Shown: piece by piece, positions 1 through 5,506 of the stretch
Position numbering within the stretch: the stretch's first letter is position 1
Layout: the number at the start of each line of letters is the position of its first letter
Assembly: GCA_029256565.1 (NCBI GenBank)
Contig: JAQSXQ010000171.1
Location: 1 to 5,506 of the forward strand
DNA length: 5,506 bases
Direction of reading: 5' to 3'
Source: Mycobacterium sp.
Lineage (GTDB): Bacteria; Actinomycetota; Actinomycetes; Mycobacteriales; Mycobacteriaceae
Program-made: the position numbers and the translations under genes
The notes under the pieces: model-generated
What the model was told of the DNA's origin: nothing
The model's database searches: none
What the model saw: the letters and a program-made list of their open reading frames with translations, nothing else

Positions 1-185
1 ACCGGCTGGTCGGCCGTCCACCCGCGCGCGGCGTACTGCGCCGCACGCATTTCGGCGTCGTCGCCCTCGTCGTCGTCGCTGCGATCGCGGTGGGGTGGTT
101 CCTACCGCTGCTGGGGGTCAGCCTGGTGGCGTTCCTGGTGCTCGACGTCGCGATCGGTCGGGTTCGGGCGCTTCGGCAGCGCTGA
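1..185 (+). CDS. C-terminal end of a membrane protein, probably PepSY-associated TM family (partial)
   Basis: Only the last 60 codons are present. They are read from base 3 and end at TGA 183-185, and the start lies off the left edge. The tail begins with a basic, Pro/Arg-rich stretch (RLVGRPPARGVLRRTH). It continues with about 34 hydrophobic residues that can form one or two membrane passes broken at GWFLPLLG, and ends in a short basic tail (GRVRALRQR). The pattern of a WFxPLxGxSL break followed by a leucine/valine-rich helix ending near LD resembles the C-terminus of PepSY-associated transmembrane proteins, a family often linked to iron or heme uptake. That assignment is from remembered family pattern on a short fragment. 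The coding call is firm because frame, composition and stop all agree, but the product is tentative. It is probably a separate transcription unit from the genes downstream. Confidence 0.65.
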   Translation, partial: RLVGRPPARGVLRRTHFGVVALVVVAAIAVGWFLPLLGVSLVAFLVLDVAIGRVRALRQR

Positions 186-197
186 CAGACCCTGCTG

Positions 198-211
198 ACC
201 CGTCGCCGGGT
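198..211 (+). terminator. Small GC stem-loop downstream of the membrane protein gene; weak terminator candidate
   Basis: ACCCG, a TCGC loop and CGGGT form a perfect 5-bp stem 12 bp after the stop codon at 183-185. No U-tract follows, so it does not fit a classical Rho-independent terminator. Mycobacterial terminators often lack a clean U-tract, and position is the main argument. A stem this short also occurs by chance in such GC-rich DNA. Confidence 0.2.
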
Positions 212-233
212 AGGCCGGTCGCCCACATGCCGA

Positions 234-247
234 TCGACGTCCGTCGA
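234..247. repeat. Short inverted repeat just upstream of the damage promoter
   Basis: TCGAC, a GTCC spacer and GTCGA form a perfect 5-bp inverted repeat ending two bases before the TTGTC element of the predicted promoter. It could be a small operator half-site pair, but no known regulator motif is recognised. It is not the mycobacterial LexA box (TCGAAC-N4-GTTCGA). Confidence 0.25.
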
Positions 248-248
248 C

Positions 249-271
249 TTGTCGGCGGCCGGCCATACACT
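249..271 (+). promoter_or_regulatory. RecA-independent (PafBC-type) DNA-damage promoter for the SbcD/SbcC-like operon
   Basis: TTGTCGGCG at 249-257 is followed by exactly 8 bp and then TACACT at 266-271. The published mycobacterial RecA-NDp consensus, used by the PafBC activator, is tTGTCRgtg-N8-TAnnnT. This site matches at every position except one of the weakly conserved ones (C for t at 256). The predicted transcription start is about 277-278, giving a leader of roughly 49 nt before ATG 327. A conventional reading is also possible, with a -35 of TCGACT (244-249) and a 16-bp spacer to the same -10. No LexA box is visible between 186 and 326. The motif match is seen in the sequence; PafBC control is inferred. 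Confidence 0.7.
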
Positions 272-277
272 CGCCTG

Positions 278-300
278 GCGTCCCGAGATCACGGGGACGC
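278..300 (+). promoter_or_regulatory. 7-bp-stem hairpin at the 5' end of the operon leader
   Basis: GCGTCCC (278-284) and GGGACGC (294-300) are perfect inverted repeats around a 9-nt loop (GAGATCACG). The left arm begins at or next to the predicted transcription start, so the mRNA would begin with this hairpin. The purine-rich ribosome site at 312-319 stays outside it. Possible roles are protection of the 5' end from decay or, as a DNA inverted repeat, an operator just downstream of the -10. The structure is plain in the sequence; the role is inferred. Confidence 0.45.
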
Positions 301-311
301 ACGACCAGACG

Positions 312-319
312 AGAGGGGG
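312..319 (+). promoter_or_regulatory. Ribosome binding site that fixes the start of the SbcD-like gene
   Basis: AGAGGGGG sits 7 nt before ATG 327. It supports that start over the in-frame TTG at 249, which lies inside the promoter and would add 26 residues that do not look like this family. Confidence 0.6.
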
Positions 320-326
320 CGATGGG

Positions 327-1475
327 ATGCGATTCCTGCATACCGCCGACTGGCAACTCGGCATGACCCGCCACTTCCTGAACGACGAGGCGCAACCGCG
401 TTATTCGGCTGCCCGCCGTGACGTCGTCGCCGCCATGGGGCCAATCGCCGAGGAGGTGGGCGCCGAGTTCGTCGTCGTCGCGGGCGACGTGTTCGAGGAC
501 AACCACCTCGCCCCGCGTGTGATCAGCCAGTCGCTCGAGGCCATGCGTCGCATCGAGGTGCCCGTGTACCTGCTGCCCGGCAATCACGATCCGCTCGACG
601 CCGGTTCGGTGTACACCAGCGCCCTGTTCACCGCCGAGCGGCCCGCCAACGTCGTGGTGCTGGACCGCGCCGGCGTGCACGAAGTGCGGCCCGGGCTCGA
701 GATCGTCGCTGCGCCTTGGCGTTCGAAGGCTCCGACCACCGACCTGGTCGGCGACGTCCTCGCCGGCCTGACGGACGACGGCGTGACGCGAATCGTCGTC
801 GGGCACGGTGGAGTCGACGTGTTCCAGGCCGACAGGGACAAGCCGTCCTTCATCCGGCTCGCCGCGGTCGAGGACGCCCTGGCCCGCGGCGCCGTGCACT
901 ACGTGGCCCTGGGAGACAAGCACTCTCGGACCAAGGTCGGCGACACCGGTCGGGTGTGGTACTCCGGGGCGCCGGAAGTCACCAACTACGACCACGTCGA
1001 GAGCGATCCCGGCCACGTGCTGGTGGTCGACGTCGACGAGTTCGACCCCGCACGCCGCGTCGAGGTCGAGGCGCGTCGCGTGGGAACGTGGCGCTTCGTC
1101 TCGCTGTGCCGAACCGTCGACACCAGCCGTGACGTGACCGATCTCGACCTCAACCTGGACCTGCTCACCGACAAGGACCGCACCGTCGTCCAGGTGGGTC
1201 TCAACGGATCGCTGACGGTCACCGACAAGGCGGCGCTCGACGCGTGCCTGGACAAGTACATGCGCCGGTTCGCCGCACTCTCGCTGTGGGACAGCCAGAC
1301 CGACATCGTGGTGCTGCCCGCCGACGGCGAGTTCGACGATCTCGGCATCGGCGGGTTCGCCGCGGCGGCCGTCGACGAACTGGTGGCCACGGCCAAGACC
1401 GACGGTGCAGAGTCCGACGACGCCCGCGCGGCGCTGGCGTTGCTGCTCCGCCTGGTCGATAGGGGTGCGGCGTGA
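327..1475 (+). CDS. SbcD/Mre11-like metallophosphoesterase (DNA repair exonuclease family)
   Basis: This 382-residue cytoplasmic protein is predicted to be the nuclease partner of the ATPase encoded next to it, processing DNA ends or hairpins. The calcineurin-like phosphoesterase domain covers about residues 1-235. Visible motifs are HTADWQLG (D8, Q10), GD at 53-54, GNHD at 85-88, GHGG at 159-162 and YVALGDKHS at 192-200 (D197, H199). Aligned by motif with Mre11, D8, D54, N86, H87, H160 and H199 are kept, while two metal-ligand histidines are replaced by Q10 and D197. Residues about 270-340 look like the capping domain of SbcD-type proteins. The length is typical of the YhaO/SbcD group. The start is ATG 327 because it follows an AGAGGGGG site and gives the family-typical N-terminus MRFLHTADW. 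Its stop overlaps the GTG of the next gene, so the two are probably translated together. Expression is likely DNA-damage inducible from 249-271. From memory it corresponds to M. tuberculosis Rv1277. The family is certain; the exact substrate is unknown. Confidence 0.93.
   Translation: MRFLHTADWQLGMTRHFLNDEAQPRYSAARRDVVAAMGPIAEEVGAEFVVVAGDVFEDNHLAPRVISQSLEAMRRIEVPVYLLPGNHDPLDAGSVYTSALFTAERPANVVVLDRAGVHEVRPGLEIVAAPWRSKAPTTDLVGDVLAGLTDDGVTRIVVGHGGVDVFQADRDKPSFIRLAAVEDALARGAVHYVALGDKHSRTKVGDTGRVWYSGAPEVTNYDHVESDPGHVLVVDVDEFDPARRVEVEARRVGTWRFVSLCRTVDTSRDVTDLDLNLDLLTDKDRTVVQVGLNGSLTVTDKAALDACLDKYMRRFAALSLWDSQTDIVVLPADGEFDDLGIGGFAAAAVDELVATAKTDGAESDDARAALALLLRLVDRGAA
1461..1475 (+). promoter_or_regulatory. 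Internal ribosome site and GTGA stop/start overlap coupling the two repair genes
   Basis: AGGGG at 1461-1465 lies 6 nt before GTG 1472, inside the last codons of the SbcD-like gene. The bases GTGA at 1472-1475 hold both the GTG start of the ATPase gene and the TGA stop of the nuclease gene. This is a classic arrangement for translational coupling of subunits made in fixed ratio. Confidence 0.7.
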
Positions 1476-4087
1476 AACTGCACCGGCTGACACTGCGCAA
1501 CTACCGTGGCATCGCGTTCCGCGACGTCGAGTTCCCCGACCGCGGCGTCGTCGTGGTGTGCGGCGCCAACGAAATCGGCAAGTCGTCGATGATCGAGGCG
1601 CTCGACCTCCTGCTGGAGGCCAAGGACCGCTCCAGCAAGAAGGAGGTGAAGCAGGTCAAGCCGACTCACGTCGACGAGGGCGCCGAGGTCAAGGCCGAGA
1701 TCTCCACCGGCCCATACCGGTTCACCTACTTCAAGCGCTACCACAAGCGCCCGGTGACAGAGTTGACCGTCACCGCACCCGTCCGCGAACAGCTCACGGG
1801 TGACGAGGCGCACGAACGGGTGCAGGCCATCCTCAACGAGACCGTCGACGTTGCACTGTGGCAGGCGCAGCGCGTGCTGCAGACGTCGTCGACGTCACCG
1901 GTCGATCTCTCGGGCTGCGATGCGCTGTCCCGGGCGCTCGACGTGGCGGCAGGTCAAGCGGTGACGCTGTCGGGGAGCGAACCGCTGCTCATCGATCGCA
2001 TCGACGAGGAGTTCCGGCGTTACTTCACCCAGACCGGCAAGCCGACGGGGGAGTGGGCGGCAGCGCTCAAGCGCCGCCAGGCCGCCGCAGCGGCGGTCGC
2101 CGAATGTCGTTCCGCGGTAGCGGAAATCGAGGAGGCGGTGGGCAGGCACGACCTCCTCACCGCCGAACTCGCCGAACTCGACGCCGAGCGCTCCGTGGTC
2201 GAACCTCGCCTCGAGGCCGCACGCGCCGCCGCCGACACCGTGAGCAAGGTCGCCGAGCGGCTGACCCAGGCGAAGGTCGTCGCGGACGCCGCACGGTCGA
2301 CGCACGCCGCGGCCACGGCTGCGCTCACCGAACGTCGCAGGCTCCGAACGGAACTCGAGCAGGAGACCTCCAGTGTCGAGACGCTCGCGGCCGCGCTGGA
2401 CCAGGCGACGCTCGAGGAGACCGAGGCACGCGAGGCGCACGCCAAGGCCACCGCCGCGGTGCTTGCGGCGACCTCCGACGTCGAGGCGTGGCAGGCAAGG
2501 GTCGACGCGGTGCGCACCGTGGTCGAGCAGATCGCCAGGCACGACGAGGCAGGCCGGATCGCGCTGCGACTGAGCAAGATCGACGCCGCCGACGCCCGTC
2601 TGCGCGACGTCGAGGCGTTGCTCGCCGAGATTCCGCTGTCCGATCGCACGATGCGTCTGATCGAGGCGGCGTCGGCGGCGGTCGACGTGGCTGCGGCCGC
2701 GGCGGAGGCGGCGTCGGCACGCATCGAACTCGTTGCGGCCACGTCGATGTCGGTCACCGTTGCGGGCGAGGTCGTGTCGCTCGACGCGGGTGCCACGTGG
2801 TCGACCAGTGCCACTGCACCGACCGACGTCGTGATGCCCGGGCTGGTGACCGTGCGGGTGGTGCCCGGCACCCCGGCCGCCCACACCGGCGACGAATTGG
2901 ACACCAAGGCGCAGGTCCTCGCGCAGGTGCTGCGCGACGTGGGTGTCGACGACGTCGAGGCCGCGCGTGCCCTAGACGAGCGACGGCGCGACCTGACGGC
3001 GACCCGCCAGCAGCTCCGCGCCACGCGGGACGCGCAGGCCGCCGACGACGACGTCGACGCCCTGCGGCGCAGGCTCGCGGCCCTGCGCACCGACCTGCCC
3101 GCCGACGCTCCCGACGCCGACGCCGCGCGCACCGAACTCGACGCCGCGGCGGCCGCGCACCGGCAGGCCCTCGCCACCTGCGCCGCACTGCGCGACGCAG
3201 CGTCGGCGGCATCGACGCGGGTCAACGACAAGGCCTCGGCCGCAACGGTTCTGCGCAGCAGGATCGACGCAGGACGGGAGCGCGCGCAGAAGCTGGCCGA
3301 GCGGCTCGAGCAGGGGCGGGCGTCGATCACCGACGACGAACTCGTGCTGCGTGCCGACGCCGCCGCCGAACGGCTCGGCGAGGCGGCCACCAGGGTCGAG
3401 GCGCTTCAAATCGAACTCGACGGCGCCCAGCCCGCCGTGGTCGCCGCCGAACTGACCGAAGCGAATGCGCTGGCAGACCGCCTGGGCCGTCGCCACCGCG
3501 ACGTCGCCGCGCAGTTGGTCGCAACCACGGCGCAGCTCGGCGTCTACGGCACCGAGGGCCGCCACGGCCGGCTCGACGCCGCGGAGATGGAGTGCGCGCA
3601 CGCCGAGGCCGACTGGGCCCGGCTGCAGCGGCGGGCGAACGCCGTCATGCTGCTGCGGTCGACCATGACGCGCCACCGCGACGACGCGCGGCAGCGTTAC
3701 GTCGACCCGTTCCGCGTCGAGGTGGAACGGCTGGGCCGCATCGTGTTCGGGCAGGACTTCGAGGTCGGCATCGACGCCGAGCTGCGCATCCAGACCCGGA
3801 CACTCGACGGCTGCACGGTGCCGTACGACTCCCTGTCCGGCGGTGCGAAGGAACAGCTCGGCATCGTGGCGCGGTTGGCGGGCGCGGCGCTGGTCGCCAA
3901 GGAGGACGGCGTGCCGGTCGTCATCGACGATGCACTCGGGTTCACCGACTCGAATCGCCTGGTCAAGATGGCCGAGGTCTTCGACGCCGTGGGCGGTGAC
4001 GGTCAGGTCATCGTGCTGACGTGCAGCCCGGAGCGGTACGCGGGGGTCATCGGTGCGCAGCGCATCGAGCTGACCTCGGCGGTTTGA
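1472..4087 (+). CDS. SbcC/Rad50-like coiled-coil AAA ATPase (YhaN-like group)
   Basis: This 871-residue SMC-like ATPase is the predicted partner of the upstream nuclease, using ATP to bind DNA and gate nuclease access. The N-terminal half-domain (about 1-190) has Walker A GANEIGKS at 31-38 and a candidate Q-loop near W130/Q131. Two Ala/Arg/Glu-rich helical arms follow, at about 195-415 and 490-735, both predicted coiled coil. Between them, about 418-466 is rich in V, T, S and G with few charges and looks like a small beta unit. There is no CxxC zinc hook: the seven cysteines (30, 149, 212, 570, 708, 781, 851) are all far apart. The C-terminal half-domain has the signature LSGGAKEQ at 788-795 and Walker B VVIDDALGFTD at 816-826, with Asp-Asp in place of Asp-Glu. 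The beta strand VIVLTC at 846-851 follows. It is shorter than E. coli SbcC (about 1050 residues). The GTG start gives the family-typical MKLHRLTLRNYRGI and overlaps the previous stop. From memory it corresponds to M. tuberculosis Rv1278. Family assignment is secure; the biochemical role is inferred. Confidence 0.93.
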   Translation: MKLHRLTLRNYRGIAFRDVEFPDRGVVVVCGANEIGKSSMIEALDLLLEAKDRSSKKEVKQVKPTHVDEGAEVKAEISTGPYRFTYFKRYHKRPVTELTVTAPVREQLTGDEAHERVQAILNETVDVALWQAQRVLQTSSTSPVDLSGCDALSRALDVAAGQAVTLSGSEPLLIDRIDEEFRRYFTQTGKPTGEWAAALKRRQAAAAAVAECRSAVAEIEEAVGRHDLLTAELAELDAERSVVEPRLEAARAAADTVSKVAERLTQAKVVADAARSTHAAATAALTERRRLRTELEQETSSVETLAAALDQATLEETEAREAHAKATAAVLAATSDVEAWQARVDAVRTVVEQIARHDEAGRIALRLSKIDAADARLRDVEALLAEIPLSDRTMRLIEAASAAVDVAAAAAEAASARIELVAATSMSVTVAGEVVSLDAGATWSTSATAPTDVVMPGLVTVRVVPGTPAAHTGDELDTKAQVLAQVLRDVGVDDVEAARALDERRRDLTATRQQLRATRDAQAADDDVDALRRRLAALRTDLPADAPDADAARTELDAAAAAHRQALATCAALRDAASAASTRVNDKASAATVLRSRIDAGRERAQKLAERLEQGRASITDDELVLRADAAAERLGEAATRVEALQIELDGAQPAVVAAELTEANALADRLGRRHRDVAAQLVATTAQLGVYGTEGRHGRLDAAEMECAHAEADWARLQRRANAVMLLRSTMTRHRDDARQRYVDPFRVEVERLGRIVFGQDFEVGIDAELRIQTRTLDGCTVPYDSLSGGAKEQLGIVARLAGAALVAKEDGVPVVIDDALGFTDSNRLVKMAEVFDAVGGDGQVIVLTCSPERYAGVIGAQRIELTSAV

Positions 4088-4116
4088 CTGAAAAGCGCAG
4101 CGACGCCTCCTACACT
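4088..4116 (+). promoter_or_regulatory. Probable promoter of the GMC oxidoreductase gene, giving a leaderless mRNA
   Basis: TACACT at 4111-4116 fits the mycobacterial -10 consensus TAnnnT and sits 8 bp before GTG 4125, so transcription should begin at or within a base or two of the start codon. CTGAAA at 4088-4093 is a 4/6 match to the -35 with a 17-bp spacer. A better -35 match, TTGACT at 4084-4089, overlaps the preceding stop codon but gives a long 21-bp spacer. No purine-rich ribosome site is present between 4092 and 4124, which agrees with leaderless translation. Read-through from the repair operon is also possible. Confidence 0.5.
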
Positions 4117-4124
4117 CACGCGAC

Positions 4125-5506
4125 GTGAAGGCTGATTACGTCGTCGTGGGAACTGGTTCAGCCGGATCGGTCGTGGCCAACCGGCTCAGTGCCGTCCCGG
4201 GCGTGCGGGTGGCCGTCGTCGAGGCGGGCCCACCCGACAAGGACAAGTTCGTCCACATCCCCGCGGCGTTCTCCAAGCTGTTCCGCGGACCGCTGGACTG
4301 GAACTACCTGACCGAACCGCAGAAGGAACTCGACGGTCGGCAGATCTACTGGCCCCGCGGCAAGGTCTTCGGCGGGTCGTCCTCGATGAACGCGATGATG
4401 TGGGTGCGCGGCTTCGCGGCCGACTACGACGAGTGGGCGCAGCACGCCGGCCCGGAGTGGTCGTGGGCCAAGGTCGTCGGCTACTACGACCGGATCGAGC
4501 GGGGACCGCTGCACGTCTCCGATCAGCGCAGCCCGCGCAGCGCGACCGCGGCATGGCTCGCGGCCGCCGGGGAATGCGGCTTCACCGTCGATCCGACCGA
4601 CGACGAGACCCCCGACGGGTTCCGCCAGACGCGGGTCACGCAACGCCGCGGCGCGCGGTGGAGTGCTGCCGACGCCTATCTCAAGCCTGCGATGCGCAAC
4701 CCGAACCTCAAGGTGTTCGCCGAGTCCGTCGTCACCCGCGTCCTGTTCGACGGCACGCGCGCCGTCGGCGTCGAGTTCGACTCCGGCGGCAAGCGCGAGG
4801 TGGTCGAGGCCCGCCGCGAGGTGGTGCTGTGCGGTGGAGCCGTCAACACCCCGCAGCTGCTCATGCTCTCGGGCATCGGAGACCGGGATCGGTTGGCGGA
4901 GTTCGGGATCGACACCGTCGCGCACTCTCCTGCGGTGGGGCAGAACCTCCTCGACCACCTGGTGGTGCCGGTGGGCTTCGAGGTGGAGCGCGACTCGCTG
5001 CAGACCGCGGAGAAGCCGCTCGAGCTGATCGCCTACCTGCTGCGCAGGCGCGGCATGCTGACCTCCAACGTCGCCGAGGCGTACGGCTTCGTCCGCAGCG
5101 AGCCCGGGCTCGACCTGCCCGACCTCGAGTTGATCTTCGCTCCGGCGCCGTTCTTCGACGAGGGCATCGGCGAGCCGCACCAGAGTCACGCGATCGTCAT
5201 GGGCCCAATCCTGGTCAAGCCCAAGAGCACCGGCACCGTCACCCTTGCCTCCGCAGACCCGCTGATCAAGCCGCTCGTCGACCCGGGGTACCTCACCGAC
5301 CCCGACGGTGCCGACCGGCGCGCGCTGATGGCGGGCCTGCGGATGACGGCCCAGATCGCCGAGGCGCCGTCGATGCGCGACCTGCTCGGGGGCATCCTGC
5401 GACCCAGCGGGGCGACCGACCTGTCCGACGAGACCCTCGAGCGCGCGCTGAACACGTGCTCGCACACCCTGTATCACCCCGTGGGCACCTGCCGGATGGG
5501 TACCGA
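4125..5506 (+). CDS. GMC-family FAD-dependent oxidoreductase (choline dehydrogenase-like), partial at 3' end
   Basis: 460 complete codons are present before the right edge. The family is usually about 500-550 residues, so roughly 60-90 are missing. It is a flavoprotein that oxidises an alcohol or related substrate; the substrate cannot be told from sequence. The FAD-binding Rossmann motif is VVVGTGSAGS (G9, G11, G14), with E33 at the end of the second strand as the expected ribose ligand. GMC signature 1 spans 79-102 (GKVFGGSSSMN, W93, G96, D102). Signature 2 spans 238-252 (GAVNTPQLLMLSGIG). The catalytic motif HPVGTCRMG starts at H451; the second C-terminal catalytic His or Asn lies beyond the window. 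There is no signal peptide, so it is cytoplasmic. GTG 4125 is the first possible start, because an in-frame TGA lies at 4089-4091 with no ATG, GTG or TTG between. From memory it corresponds to M. tuberculosis Rv1279. The family is certain; choline as substrate is not claimed. Confidence 0.93.
   Translation, partial: MKADYVVVGTGSAGSVVANRLSAVPGVRVAVVEAGPPDKDKFVHIPAAFSKLFRGPLDWNYLTEPQKELDGRQIYWPRGKVFGGSSSMNAMMWVRGFAADYDEWAQHAGPEWSWAKVVGYYDRIERGPLHVSDQRSPRSATAAWLAAAGECGFTVDPTDDETPDGFRQTRVTQRRGARWSAADAYLKPAMRNPNLKVFAESVVTRVLFDGTRAVGVEFDSGGKREVVEARREVVLCGGAVNTPQLLMLSGIGDRDRLAEFGIDTVAHSPAVGQNLLDHLVVPVGFEVERDSLQTAEKPLELIAYLLRRRGMLTSNVAEAYGFVRSEPGLDLPDLELIFAPAPFFDEGIGEPHQSHAIVMGPILVKPKSTGTVTLASADPLIKPLVDPGYLTDPDGADRRALMAGLRMTAQIAEAPSMRDLLGGILRPSGATDLSDETLERALNTCSHTLYHPVGTCRMGT

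Noticed and set aside
54..82. GTC/TCG trinucleotide run resembling a microsatellite
   Set aside because: It encodes the valine/alanine-rich membrane helix of the first gene and is interrupted, so codon bias explains it.
249..326. Upstream TTG start for the SbcD-like gene, adding 26 residues
   Set aside because: The TTG is part of the predicted promoter and upstream of its transcription start. ATG 327 has a ribosome site and gives the family N-terminus.
186..326. LexA/SOS box for the repair operon
   Set aside because: No TCGAAC-N4-GTTCGA-like sequence is present in this region; only the RecA-independent motif is found.
102..1493. A 463-codon open frame on the minus strand opposite the SbcD-like gene
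   Set aside because: It is the mirror of a GC-rich gene whose third-position bias keeps antisense frames open. It shows no recognisable domain, while the + strand frame has complete phosphoesterase motifs.
2110..2125. Perfect inverted repeat TTCCGC-GGTA-GCGGAA inside the ATPase gene
   Set aside because: It lies in the middle of coding sequence with no gene boundary, and 6-bp arms are expected by chance in several kb of GC-rich DNA. It is worth noting only if conserved at synonymous sites.
1858..3999. A 713-codon Arg/Gly-rich + strand frame inside the ATPase gene
   Set aside because: It is extremely rich in R, G and A with no domain, typical of a frame-shifted read of GC-rich coding DNA. The overlapping frame has Walker A, signature and Walker B.
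4158..5477. A 439-codon open frame on the minus strand opposite the GMC gene
   Set aside because: The + strand carries both GMC signatures and the catalytic HPVGTCRMG motif in one continuous frame. The antisense frame is low-complexity and without recognisable motifs.

Overview
The window is a GC-rich stretch of actinobacterial chromosome, most likely from a mycobacterium of the Mycolicibacterium kind. The pointers are strong G/C preference at third codon positions, GTG starts, a mycobacterial-type DNA-damage promoter, and a gene order that, from memory, matches M. tuberculosis Rv1277-Rv1278-Rv1279. All supported genes lie on the + strand. Base composition and codon use look uniform, and I see no insertion sequence, phage, tRNA, rRNA or CRISPR.

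Layout. Bases 1-185 hold the last 60 codons of a membrane protein, probably a PepSY-associated transmembrane protein. A 141-bp intergenic region (186-326) carries a small stem-loop, a close match to the RecA-independent (PafBC-dependent) mycobacterial DNA-damage promoter (249-271), and a 7-bp-stem hairpin at the predicted 5' end of the transcript (278-300). Next comes a two-gene operon: an SbcD/Mre11-like metallophosphoesterase (327-1475) and an SbcC/Rad50-like coiled-coil ATPase (1472-4087), joined by a GTGA stop/start overlap. After a 37-bp gap, a GMC-family FAD oxidoreductase starts at GTG 4125 and runs off the right edge just after its catalytic HPVGTCRMG motif.

How they work together. 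The two middle genes should form a Mre11-Rad50-type complex in which the ATPase clamps DNA and gates the nuclease. They differ from textbook SbcCD. Two metal-ligand histidines of the nuclease are Gln and Asp. The ATPase has Asp-Asp in Walker B, no CxxC zinc hook, and a short beta-rich segment where the hook would be. The damage promoter fits a repair role. The GMC enzyme has its own probable leaderless promoter and no evident functional tie to DNA repair.

The locus itself is ordinary conserved chromosome, not a new mobile or defence system. The parts most worth following up are the regulatory signals at 249-300 and the non-canonical active site and hook replacement.
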